DNA from: Platanthera guangdongensis
Lineage: Eukaryota; Streptophyta; Magnoliopsida; Asparagales; Orchidaceae
Assembly (NCBI GenBank): GCA_039583875.1
Contig: CM077147.1
Coordinates: forward strand, 156,821,846 to 156,885,845
DNA: 64,000 nucleotides
Direction of reading: 5' to 3'
A model generated the notes under the pieces. The model saw nothing but the letters and a program-made list of their open reading frames with translations, was not told the DNA's origin and did no database searches. How positions within the stretch are numbered: the stretch's first letter is position 1; each line of letters begins with the position of its first letter. The position numbers and the translations under genes are program-made. Below, piece after piece: positions 35,524-44,408 of this stretch.

Positions 35524-36422
35524 GGAAAGATATGGTACCTAAACACCTAGAGGGGGGGGGGTGAATAGGTGACCTAATCGTTTTCTAACTTTGTTGGCAG
35601 CCAAACAATTATATCACAGATTTCTAACTAGTTTATTACAGCAATCAGCAATAATCAAACATACACAGCTAATCCACAGCACATTCACAGCACAGCACAC
35701 AGTGATTTATAGTGGTTCCCCAAGATATGGGTACATCCACTTTCCCCCTTCGCCTATCTAGCAGTGTACTAGATTCGGCCAAACTCCTGCACTGTCTCAG
35801 AACCCAAATTGGTTCCTACCTCAGGCCCAAAGCCTTACAACTCAGCTTTATCCCAAAGCCTACACTCAGCCAATCAAGGCCTACACTCAGCCAATCCAAG
35901 GCCTACACTCAGAGATCTCTATCTCCTACACTTAGGCAAACAAGCCCTACCCTCAGCCTTTATAAATTTAGGCTTACAATCACTCAGATCCAATGGATCC
36001 TACAAGTTAAAAGATATTAGAAATTATAACTCTACAACTCAGAATTAAAGGAGAGGAGTTGAGAGATTCTTGATGAGTTCTTGGAAGAACTCAGCTGGAT
36101 TCACCCTGACTTAGCTTTCTTCAAAGCTTCTTGAGTAGAACTGAATAAGGCTGAATCCTCTGCAGTTGTTCCTTGACCTCTGCCACTTAAGAATCAGAAT
36201 TGAATCTGAATCCTTCTTCTCAGCCTAGTTCCAGAGACTGATTTCTTGGATGGAGCCCTCTCTCTCCAACTTCTTAGATCTGCAGTTGGACTGCAAGATC
36301 TTCTTGTGTTGATACTCTGTGTACTACTTTTCTGATTACTTGAATAATCTGTACTACTTGTTAATCACTTGATCAACTCTTTCAACAACTTCAACAACAA
36401 CAGTTTCTGTAAACTGTGGATG

Positions 36423-36432
36423 CCTATTTATA
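36423..36432 (-). promoter_or_regulatory. TATA box in Sirevirus B 3' LTR
   Basis: TATAAATAGG on the minus strand, about 160 bp downstream of the nearest palindrome in the direction of transcription. The 5' LTR copy is at 47469-47478. Confidence 0.7.
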
Positions 36433-36591
36433 GGCCTTCTTCATGGTAACCGGCTGGTCCGGTTCATAACTGACTTCTGACATCTCTGACAGTTGCTGTA
36501 GACCGGCTGGATCGGCAGCTGTCATGTCAACCAGTCACTTCTTGAAAATCTCTAACAGTCAGTAAGTGTTGAGACTTTCTGTCTTTAAGTG

Positions 36592-37436
36592 TCGACACTT
36601 ATAGTCCAAGTGTCGACACATGCTTTGTAAGTGTCGACACAAGTCTACAAGGTGTCGACACATATCCTTATATGTCTCGACACAGATTCTTCTTCATGTG
36701 TCGACACTGAAATTGAGTGTCGACACAAGTACTTGTTCTTCTAGCTTTTGCTGAATTCTTCTATGTGTCGACACATCTCCTTTGTGTCGACACAACTTCT
36801 TGTGTTGAATCTGTCAAGTGTCGACACTGCTTCTTGGTGTCGACACATAGTCTTCTATGTTGAAACTTGCTGAGTGTCGACACAGCTCCTTGTGTCGACA
36901 CACCTTCTTGTTGTTGAGACTTCAGCTGAGTGTCGACACATTCCCATAGTGTCGACACTTGTACTTAGAATAATTTGTTGTTCTTTCTGTTCTTTGCTAA
37001 GTGTCGACACAGCTCCATGTGTCGACACTTTCTTCAAGTGTTGAGTCTTTAGCTGTGTGTCGACACATTGTTCTGGATGTCGACACATACTTCAAATGTT
37101 GACTCTTCTGCATAGTGTCGACACATTATGTTGAGTGTCAACACTTGTACTTAGACTCTGCAGACTTTTGTTGAGTGTCGACACAGCTCCAAGTGTCGAC
37201 ACTTTCTGGTGTAGACACAGCTTCACTGGGTGTCGACACAGCTCCTTGTGTCGACACTTTCTGTCTGCACTTTTCTTCACTGAGTGTCGACACAGCTCCA
37301 AGTGTCGACACTTTCTGTCTGGTGTCGACTCTGCATCCCAGGTGTCGACACAATGACTCCAAGTGTCGACACCTCTTGTCTGGGTGTCGACACAAGTCTT
37401 CTTAAGTGTCGACACTTTCCCTCTGGGTGTCGACAC
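36592..37436. repeat. GTGTCGACAC palindrome array, Sirevirus B 3' LTR
   Basis: A hand count gives about 29 exact GTGTCGACAC plus several one-base variants in 845 bp. Many come as pairs 18 bp apart (37175/37193, 37230/37248, 37284/37302); the last units start at 37342, 37363, 37384, 37406 and 37427, steps of 21-22 bp. Confidence 0.93.
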
Positions 37437-37581
37437 ATGGACTTAGAAACTTTTTGCTTCAGTCCAGTTCTTTCTTAACCTGCACAAGTAACTCAAACAT
37501 ACATCAAATACATTATGATGTATATCATTGAGTTGGGTGAGGCTTCTTCAAATCAGGTACATTTGACCAATGTACCCAACA

Positions 37582-37594
37582 ATCTCCCCCTATT
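37582..37594 (-). other. Polypurine tract of Sirevirus B
   Basis: AATAGGGGGAGAT on the minus strand directly before the 3' LTR. The 290 bases from here to the accessory ORF stop at 37882 are an AT-rich 3' untranslated stretch. Confidence 0.85.
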
Positions 37595-37881
37595 TGGAGA
37601 AGTCATAACCCTTAGTCAATGATATACACCATCCATAATTAAAATTACAAAATGATGTACAACAGATTATAAACAGCAGGGTAAACATAAACATGTAATA
37701 AATTCACACATGTATACACATTCAGCATTGCAGAACAAATAAGAAATAGATACTGCTCAGAACAACCATGAAATATATTTATCATATATTGTTCTAACAT
37801 TGTTCCTTATACATTTTCCAAGGTTTACAAAAATGTTTTTCATTTAACAGATTACAACAAGCTTCAAGTTTAATTCCTAAT

Positions 37882-38514
37882 CTATTTCTGATCAGGTTCT
37901 TTGATAACTATTCCCTTTCCAGCTTGGACTTGAGCTTTGGCAGGGGCTTCAACAGTTGCAGCATCAGCAGGCTTCTTTCCTTTTAAGTCCTTCTTTTTCA
38001 GCTCTTCTGCTTTGATTTTCTGCCTCTCAAAGTAGTGATATGGCTTAGGGAAGTACTTGCTAGGCTCCACAGCAGTAGGAGGTAGCTTTCCCATCTTAGC
38101 CTTCCTTCTGAATTGTACTATAGCCTCCTGCCTTATTTCATGCTTTCTCCATTCTGCCTCAGAGAACCATTTGTTCCTTTCATGAGCATTGTCCTTTGCA
38201 GCTTTCCAGGCAGTAAGAATTATATTTCTAGAGGTAGGGCTCCATTGTTCAAAATCTGGCTTTTGTTCTGCTTGCTCCCTAAACCTCTTCTTTGACAACC
38301 TTGTCTCTTCTTCTTTGTTCATGGCCTCCTGCAGAGCTTCAGAAATAGGTTGAACAACCTTCTCAATATGAACATTGGCCTTGCCCTCAGTTGGGCTATA
38401 CATTGTGCTGACATCTGCTTGAACCATGTCAAAATCTGGAGGTGGATATATCACTTGAGCTACTTCTTGTTGCTCACCTCCAAGATATGCAGTTTGTATT
38501 CCTGATTCAGCCAC
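37882..38514 (-). CDS. Sirevirus B accessory ORF, C-terminal part
   Basis: 210 codons continuing the accessory protein after the frameshift near 38578. It contains AESGIQTAYLGGEQQEVAQVIYPP, a Lys/Glu-rich helical stretch (RLSKKRFREQAEQKPDFEQWSP), YFPKPYHYFERQKIKAEELKKKD and the end GKGIVIKEPDQK. The same tail is found in copies A and C. The listed start is only the first Met in the frame; as a separate gene it has no visible promoter. No domain recognised. Confidence 0.7.
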   Translation of the reverse strand: MAESGIQTAYLGGEQQEVAQVIYPPPDFDMVQADVSTMYSPTEGKANVHIEKVVQPISEALQEAMNKEEETRLSKKRFREQAEQKPDFEQWSPTSRNIILTAWKAAKDNAHERNKWFSEAEWRKHEIRQEAIVQFRRKAKMGKLPPTAVEPSKYFPKPYHYFERQKIKAEELKKKDLKGKKPADAATVEAPAKAQVQAGKGIVIKEPDQK

Positions 38515-38581
38515 ATTATCATCATCACAAAGTGGAGGATAGCCCAGTGTAGCTCTTATGGAGTTAGATATCCATTTAGTA

Positions 38582-40720
38582 TTAGTCAGAGCTAGCTTTG
38601 ACTAATACTCTCTCCCCCTTTATGACTTCTCTGGCCATATGGTCTCTGACATCATCCTTTTGAAACCTTATCTGACTGTCCAAGTATCTGATGCCCTCTT
38701 TAAAGTAAGGTCTGAGCTTAGTAAGCTGTTCAGAGATGGCCTTCTGGGAATCTTGAATTGCAGTCTTGACAGCAGAAATCTCAGCTTGAAAGACCTTATC
38801 AAAGTCAGCCTTAGCAGCAGCAGTAGATGTTGAAGGTTCAGCAGTCTTATTCTTCAACTCAGTGACTATAGCATTATGGGAGGCAGTCAAATTATCATTC
38901 ATTCTTAACTGATTCTCCAGCACATATCCTTGCTTTACTGCTATATCATCTACCTGAGCCTTGATCTTCTCCTGGTGAGTTGCCAAATAGACCACTGCAT
39001 TCCCACCCTTGTGGAAGCAGTCAGTCATTTCCTTCTTGTTCAGATTCATCTCAAACCTTATAGATTTGATATCTTGTGCAAGATCAAACTGTAGGGACTT
39101 GTGCCCTTCATCCACATAAGCCTCTATTGCCTTCCTTTGCTCATCCAACTTGATCTGCATGGCAATCATCAAAGCACTATAATCAACTGTTGGAGCTTGT
39201 TGAACTATAGGCTGTGGGGCAATGGATTGCAAGGCTTTCTTGTAACTCTGACTTCTTCTTTTAAAAACATAGAGTTTCTTCTTCTTGGCCCTAGCACTCT
39301 CCTCATCCTTAGAGGCAGAAGTGCTGGCAATATCAACCCTGTCCTTAGGGCTTTGAGGTTTGTCAGCTGGCACAGCAGTTGCCTTTTCAGTTTCCAGCCT
39401 AATAGGCTCTTCCAGAACTTCCATGTGCTCCCCCTCAGCAGTAGCACTCTTATTTTCAGCATCAATTTCTTTGTCAAAATCTGCCTGATCCAGATTTAGA
39501 AACAAATCTTCCATTGTATATTCAGGTGGAGATGGAGCTGGAGACAGTCTTTGCTCTTCAACCACTGACTCAGGTACCACTTCTTGTTCAGCAGATTTGT
39601 CTTCTAAAACATCATCTGGAACTTGACTGTTTAACTGAGTTTGCTGATGGACATCAGACAAATCAGAATCTACTATAGAAAAATCTAAAGTGTTTAGTTC
39701 AGAGAGTACCTCTTGTATAATGGAGGTGGCTTGTTCACTCTCCAGTGTAGAGGGTTCTGCTACACCTGGAAGCTCCCCCTGACTGTGATCCCTATGGATG
39801 GGGCTAGCTGGAGGCAGCTCCCCCTGGATCTCAGCAGTCTCTTGAGGAGCAGGAGTCTTTACTACTGTCTCTTCCTCTTGCTCATCAGGTGTGAACACCA
39901 CCTGTTCTTCACTCTCAGAACTGCTTGAGGACTCTTGTGCCACAACAACAGTTTTCCTTTTCTTCCTGGGAGGAGTGACTTTCTCTGTAACTGGCTTCTC
40001 AGGGGTAGGCATGTCCTTTGACAACACCCTTTCCCATCTAGAAAAGATCCTTTGATCCATCTTTCTCATGTGATTGATCTTACTTCCAGCAGTAGAGCTC
40101 ATTACCTCTGGTATGGTACCAGCTAGGTAGAGACTGATAATCCTGCCCAGGTTGGGCTTTTTCAGACTTTCCTTTATTTTCTCATAAACTATCATAGACC
40201 AATCTGTTCTTAGGGTGAATATTATTCTGGTCATGACATTGAACATGGAGGCTGACACCCTGTCATGCCCTCCTGGCTTACTGAGGATAACCTTTCCCAC
40301 AATCTCTGACATGAACTTTCCTTGGTTGTTCATGCCTTTCCTATTAAACACAGAACCTATCTTCATTTTGGGATCAAGTCCACACCAAACTAAAGCTTCC
40401 CTAATCTTGGAGGCAGTTACTTCTTCTTCATCTTGAGTCTTAGGTAGCTGGAGTACCTTCCTCAGACTTTTTGGTGAAATCTTGACCTTGGATCCATGAA
40501 CTCTGGATTTGATTCTGTATCCAGATTCATCAACTGCAGCTCCAGTAAGGAATTCTAGCACTTCCTTCTTCCAAATCTTTGTTGGTTCTGAAACCAAGTA
40601 TTCAAGTCCAGAATTGGCGACTAGGGTTATCACCGATTTGATTTCTTGATCTGCGTCGTCGAACGCGCCGCGCACTAGCTCATAGCCCTCGTTCACGTTC
40701 TCCTCAAGCTTAGGAGCCAT
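38582..40720 (-). CDS. Sirevirus B 3' accessory protein (env-position), 712 residues before a frameshift
   Basis: The start at 40720 (MAPKLEENVNEGYELV) is chosen because that Met is shared by the three copies and lies 97 bp after a TATA box; the frame is open upstream to 40807, but that would begin before the transcript. Residues 1-245 look globular and are the best conserved part. A basic PRKKRK is at 251-256 and KKKKLYVFKRR at 479-489, both like nuclear signals. Residues 260-460 are acidic and Ser/Pro-rich; 520-700 look coiled-coil. I see no signal peptide or hydrophobic span, unusual for an envelope. The N-terminal part recalls domains of unknown function in plant transposon accessory ORFs; I cannot confirm that without a profile search. 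A 7-for-6-base change near 38573-38580 shifts the frame and stops it at 38582. Confidence 0.8.
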   Translation of the reverse strand: MAPKLEENVNEGYELVRGAFDDADQEIKSVITLVANSGLEYLVSEPTKIWKKEVLEFLTGAAVDESGYRIKSRVHGSKVKISPKSLRKVLQLPKTQDEEEVTASKIREALVWCGLDPKMKIGSVFNRKGMNNQGKFMSEIVGKVILSKPGGHDRVSASMFNVMTRIIFTLRTDWSMIVYEKIKESLKKPNLGRIISLYLAGTIPEVMSSTAGSKINHMRKMDQRIFSRWERVLSKDMPTPEKPVTEKVTPPRKKRKTVVVAQESSSSSESEEQVVFTPDEQEEETVVKTPAPQETAEIQGELPPASPIHRDHSQGELPGVAEPSTLESEQATSIIQEVLSELNTLDFSIVDSDLSDVHQQTQLNSQVPDDVLEDKSAEQEVVPESVVEEQRLSPAPSPPEYTMEDLFLNLDQADFDKEIDAENKSATAEGEHMEVLEEPIRLETEKATAVPADKPQSPKDRVDIASTSASKDEESARAKKKKLYVFKRRSQSYKKALQSIAPQPIVQQAPTVDYSALMIAMQIKLDEQRKAIEAYVDEGHKSLQFDLAQDIKSIRFEMNLNKKEMTDCFHKGGNAVVYLATHQEKIKAQVDDIAVKQGYVLENQLRMNDNLTASHNAIVTELKNKTAEPSTSTAAAKADFDKVFQAEISAVKTAIQDSQKAISEQLTKLRPYFKEGIRYLDSQIRFQKDDVRDHMAREVIKGERVLVKASSD

Positions 40721-40816
40721 TAGGGTTTGGAGAATTAGTCTTGAGAAAAGAGAGGTGTCGACACAAGAGTTATGGTCTCGAAACTTTGAAAGCGTGTCGA
40801 CAAACAAAGACAGAAC

Positions 40817-40826
40817 CCTATTTATA
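40817..40826 (-). promoter_or_regulatory. Internal TATA box before the accessory ORF (copy B)
   Basis: TATAAATAGG on the minus strand, identical to the LTR TATA core, 97 bp before the ATG at 40720 and about 45 bp after the last palindrome of the internal array. It suggests a separate transcript for the accessory ORF. Confidence 0.7.
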
Positions 40827-40870
40827 CCTTTCTGATTTTGAAGATGAACAGGCGGGATAGCTAGCTAAAC

Positions 40871-41201
40871 ATGTGTCGACACTGGCAATAAGTGTCGACA
40901 CTGACTTATAATGTCTCGACACACATGTGTCGACACAAGTTTAGTCAACAGATATTATGTGTCGACACTTGGTTATGTGTCGACACAACATAACTCGACA
41001 CATCGTCGAGACTTTACTTAGAAAATTCTGAGTAAAACATAAGTGTCGACACCATATTGGATGTGTCGACACCTACTTGACATGTGTCGACACTAACATT
41101 CTGAAGTGTCGACACCACATTCCTAGATGTGTCGACACGTTTTTCCTGAAGTGTCGACACCTCTATTCTGTGTCGACATAGACTTGTCTATGTGTCGACA
41201 C
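40871..41201. repeat. Internal GTGTCGACAC array, Sirevirus B
   Basis: About 13 exact copies between the pol stop and the internal TATA box. From 41043 the unit starts are 41043, 41063, 41084, 41106, 41129, 41151, 41170 and 41192, giving steps 20, 21, 22, 23, 22, 19, 22. Sirevirus C has the same step series although spacer bases differ. One more copy lies in the leader at 40755. Confidence 0.92.
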
Positions 41202-41234
41202 CTTTTTACTTAGCCAATTTTCTATTCTGTAAAC

Positions 41235-44078
41235 TTAGTCTAAGTTTATCATCCCTAGTTCAATTTTGAATCTATTGAACTTAGCTTCTTCTAATGGCTT
41301 AGTAAACATATCAGCTACTTGTTCATCTGTTTTAACATATTCAAGTGAAATATCTTCTCTTTCTACATGTTCTCTAAGAAAGTGATATTTAATCTCAATA
41401 TGTTTAGTTCTACTATGAGATATAGGGTTATTAGCTATTGAAATAGCACTTGTAGAATCACAGTAAAGTGGAGTTCTACTTACCTGAAATCCATAGTCCT
41501 CTAGCTGATGTTGAATCCACAGAAGTTGAGCACAGCAACTTCCTGCAGCCACATATTCTGACTCAGCTGTGGAGATAGCCACACTAGTCTGCTTTTTGCT
41601 GCTCCATGAAATTAGTCTTCCACCTAGGAATTGACAGGTTCCAGTAGTGCTCTTTCTATCCTCTTTGCATCCTGCAAAGTCTGCATCTGAATAACCTGTT
41701 AGATCAAAGTCTCCATTCCTAGGGTACCAGAGGCCTAGATAGGGAGTGCCCTTTAGATATCTCAAAATTCTCTTGACAGCAGTCAAGTGAGACTCTTTAG
41801 GGCAGGCTTGATACCTTGCACAAACACATGTAGCATACATGATGTCTGGTCTACTAGCAGTCAAGTATAATAGGGAGCCAACTATCCCTCTATACAAGGT
41901 TTCATCTACAGGTTTCCCTGCATCATCCTTGCTAAGAGACATACTTGACCCCATAGGAGTCTTCATGGTACTGGATGAATCCATACCATACTTCCTTATG
42001 AGTTCTAGGGTGAACTTTGACTGACAAATGGACAAACCACTCTCAGTCTGTTTAACTTGGAGACCCAAGAAAAACTTCAGCTCTCCCATACTACTCATTT
42101 CAAACTGACCTTGCATAAGTTTTGCAAACTTTTTGCAAAGGCTGCTTTCAGTAGACCCAAATATAATGTCATCTACATATATTTGGACTAGTATGACATT
42201 GCCTCTAGATTCCCTAAGGAATAGAGTCTTATCTATTTTCCCCCTTGAGAACTTGTTCTCAATGAGGAAACTAGATAGGGTTTCATACCAAGCCCTAGGG
42301 GCTTGCTTTAACCCATATAAAGCTTTCCTAAGTCTATAGACATAATGAGGTAGAGTTGGATCAACAAAACCTGAAGGCTGCTCCACATAGACTTCTTCTT
42401 TCAAATTACCATTTAGGAATGCTGACTTGACATCCATTTGGTATACCTTGAATCCTTGATAGGTTGCATAGGCCAAGAACATTCTTATGGCTTCCAGTCT
42501 GGCTACTGGAGCAAAGGTTTGATCAAAATCAATACCTTCTTCTTGCCTATATCCTTTAGCAACCAGTCTAGCTTTATTCTTAATGATGACACCTTGTTCA
42601 TCCATCTTATTCCTGTAGATCCACTTAACTCCTATTACATTGTGGTCTTTAGGTTTAGGAACAAGTTCCCAAACCTTGCACCTCTTGAACTGATTAAGCT
42701 CTTCTTGCATTGCTTCAGTCCATTGTGGATCCATTATTGCTTCTTCAAATCTTTTAGGTTCAACTTGAGACAAAAAGCTGGAATAGATTGCAGCATTCAT
42801 GTTTCTACTCCTGGTTTGTACTCCTTGTCTTGGATCTCCAATAATCAGCTCTACTGGATGATCTCTAAGATGCCTGTGGGCTGGAGGCATCCTCACTTCA
42901 GGTTGAACCACTTCAGCATCTGCATCATGCTGTATTCCTTGGATTTCTTCAGCAATTGTCACATGTAGTTCTCCCCCTGGACAGCAGCTACTCTCCTCTC
43001 CTTGCTGTCTTGCAGCAGGCACTTCTTCTATAGTCAGCTTGTCCATTGTCTTTGTCAAACCTGTGGGGCTGCATACATTGCTAGACAACTCATTATTAAT
43101 AAGTTTAGTCTTATCAAAAACTACATGCACTGATTCTTCTACAACTTGTGTAGTCAAGTTGTAGACTCTATAAGCCTTACTATTATTGCTGTACCCAACA
43201 AAAATTCCCTCTTGGGACTTGGCAGCAAACTTAGTTATGTAAGACTTCCCATTGTTAAGTATGTAGCATTTACAACCAAAGATCCTAAAATAGGATAGGT
43301 TTGGTTTCCTGCCTTTCACTACTTCATAGGGGGTCTTGTTTAGCCCTTTAGTGATGGTAGCCCTATTTATAACATGGCATGCAGTGTTAACTGCTTCAGC
43401 CCAGAAATACTCAGGCAGTGATGTATCACTTAGTAGGGTTCTACCAGCTTCTATCAAGGTCCTATTTTTCCTCTCAGCAATGTCATTTTGCTGAGGTGTT
43501 CTAGGTGAAGAAAATTCTTGAAATATCCCAAAGTCTTCACATAGTTTTGTCATGCTTTCAGATTGAAACTCAGTACCATGGTCACTTCTAATTTTGACCA
43601 CAGTACTCTTAAGTTCATTCTGAATTTGCTTGACAAAGCTGTAGAAGACACTAGGTGTTTCAGATTTCTGTCTTAAGAAGAACACCCAGGAAAACCTTGA
43701 GTAGTCATCTACAACTACAAGGGTATAGACCTTCCTACCTAAGCTGTGAACTGGCATTGGACCAAAGAGATCCAAATGCAAGAGGTACAAACACCTCACA
43801 GCATCTTTGTTATCTATGCTTCTAAAAGAGGATTTAGTCTGCTTGCCTTTTTGACAAGCTGAGCAAATGCCATCTTTAACACACTTAACTTGAGGACCAT
43901 TCCTCACTAACTCTTTACTAAAGAGTTTGCTAATTGTCTTGTAGTTAAGATGGGCCAGCCTCTTGTGCCATTTGACACAATGAGAGACTGTCTCATCAGC
44001 TACAAGACAAACTGGAGAACCATTGTTCTCAATCATAATGTCTAGGCAGTAGACATTTCTCTTCCTATAACCTGTCAA
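41235..44078 (-). CDS. pol: Sirevirus B integrase, reverse transcriptase and RNase H
   Basis: 947 open codons after a TAA at 44088-44090. Integrase zinc motif is HKRLAHLN...CSACQKGKQ near the start, and its core has [18 protein letters not shown] and SPRTPQQND...ERKNRTL, so D-D-E residues are present. RT shows [18 protein letters not shown] and the catalytic YVDD. RNase H shows [16 protein letters not shown] and [13 protein letters not shown]. The ORF ends [20 protein letters not shown]. Copia order (integrase before RT) is clear. The first residue listed is only the first possible start after the stop; normally this is part of a gag-pol product. Confidence 0.92.
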   Translation of the reverse strand: MTGYRKRNVYCLDIMIENNGSPVCLVADETVSHCVKWHKRLAHLNYKTISKLFSKELVRNGPQVKCVKDGICSACQKGKQTKSSFRSIDNKDAVRCLYLLHLDLFGPMPVHSLGRKVYTLVVVDDYSRFSWVFFLRQKSETPSVFYSFVKQIQNELKSTVVKIRSDHGTEFQSESMTKLCEDFGIFQEFSSPRTPQQNDIAERKNRTLIEAGRTLLSDTSLPEYFWAEAVNTACHVINRATITKGLNKTPYEVVKGRKPNLSYFRIFGCKCYILNNGKSYITKFAAKSQEGIFVGYSNNSKAYRVYNLTTQVVEESVHVVFDKTKLINNELSSNVCSPTGLTKTMDKLTIEEVPAARQQGEESSCCPGGELHVTIAEEIQGIQHDADAEVVQPEVRMPPAHRHLRDHPVELIIGDPRQGVQTRSRNMNAAIYSSFLSQVEPKRFEEAIMDPQWTEAMQEELNQFKRCKVWELVPKPKDHNVIGVKWIYRNKMDEQGVIIKNKARLVAKGYRQEEGIDFDQTFAPVARLEAIRMFLAYATYQGFKVYQMDVKSAFLNGNLKEEVYVEQPSGFVDPTLPHYVYRLRKALYGLKQAPRAWYETLSSFLIENKFSRGKIDKTLFLRESRGNVILVQIYVDDIIFGSTESSLCKKFAKLMQGQFEMSSMGELKFFLGLQVKQTESGLSICQSKFTLELIRKYGMDSSSTMKTPMGSSMSLSKDDAGKPVDETLYRGIVGSLLYLTASRPDIMYATCVCARYQACPKESHLTAVKRILRYLKGTPYLGLWYPRNGDFDLTGYSDADFAGCKEDRKSTTGTCQFLGGRLISWSSKKQTSVAISTAESEYVAAGSCCAQLLWIQHQLEDYGFQVSRTPLYCDSTSAISIANNPISHSRTKHIEIKYHFLREHVEREDISLEYVKTDEQVADMFTKPLEEAKFNRFKIELGMINLD

Positions 44079-44087
44079 GATGATCTC

Positions 44088-44402
44088 TTAATCACTTGAC
44101 CTCTTGATATGACAACCATTTTTAACAAATGAGATGTCATACCCTACATCACTTAATTGACTTATACTTATTAGGTTGTGTTTCAACCCTTTAACATAAG
44201 CCACTTGAGTAATGGTAACTAAGTTTGAAGAAATGTTACCAAACCCTTTGATGATTCCTTTTTCAGAACCACCAAAGGTCACTTTAGGACCATTTTTGAT
44301 TGGAATGTAGTCCTTCAGTAGTCCCCTAGTTCCAGTCATATGTCTGGAACATCCACTATCCAAGTACCATGTAGGGGTATGGCCACTTGGACTCACCTGC
44401 AA
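44088..44402 (-). CDS. pol: Sirevirus B protease segment
   Basis: About 104 codons between two in-frame stops. The upstream TAA (44409-44411) separates it from gag in the same frame. TWYLDSGCSRHMTG holds the aspartic protease D-S-G. The segment ends with TAA at 44088-44090, where Sirevirus A has CAA, so that second stop is probably a simple C-to-T mutation. The first stop is shared with Sirevirus A and looks deliberate. Confidence 0.85.
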   Translation of the reverse strand: MQVSPSGHTPTWYLDSGCSRHMTGTRGLLKDYIPIKNGPKVTFGGSEKGIIKGFGNISSNLVTITQVAYVKGLKHNLISISQLSDVGYDISFVKNGCHIKRSSD

Positions 44403-44408
44403 AACAGA

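Larger units (their letters stand above)
35524..37581 (-). repeat. 3' LTR of Sirevirus B
   Basis: It carries a G run of 10 inside a CACCTA...TAGGTG inverted repeat, a TATA box on the minus strand at 36423-36432, the inverted repeat AACCGG-N5-CCGGTT near 36450-36466, and the richest palindrome array in the window (36592-37436). Confidence 0.93.

Noticed and set aside
36761..37478. Many ORFs with repeating VSTL, CRHT, VDT residues on both strands in the palindrome arrays
   Set aside because: Translation of GTGTCGACAC in different frames gives these words on both strands; codon pattern and position in U3 show they are not genes. The same holds at 18293-18674, 28751-29181, 22020-22229, 47901-48524 and 57846-58480.
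42438..42968. 176-codon plus-strand ORF inside Sirevirus B pol
   Set aside because: Antisense to conserved RT and integrase codons; no domain of its own.
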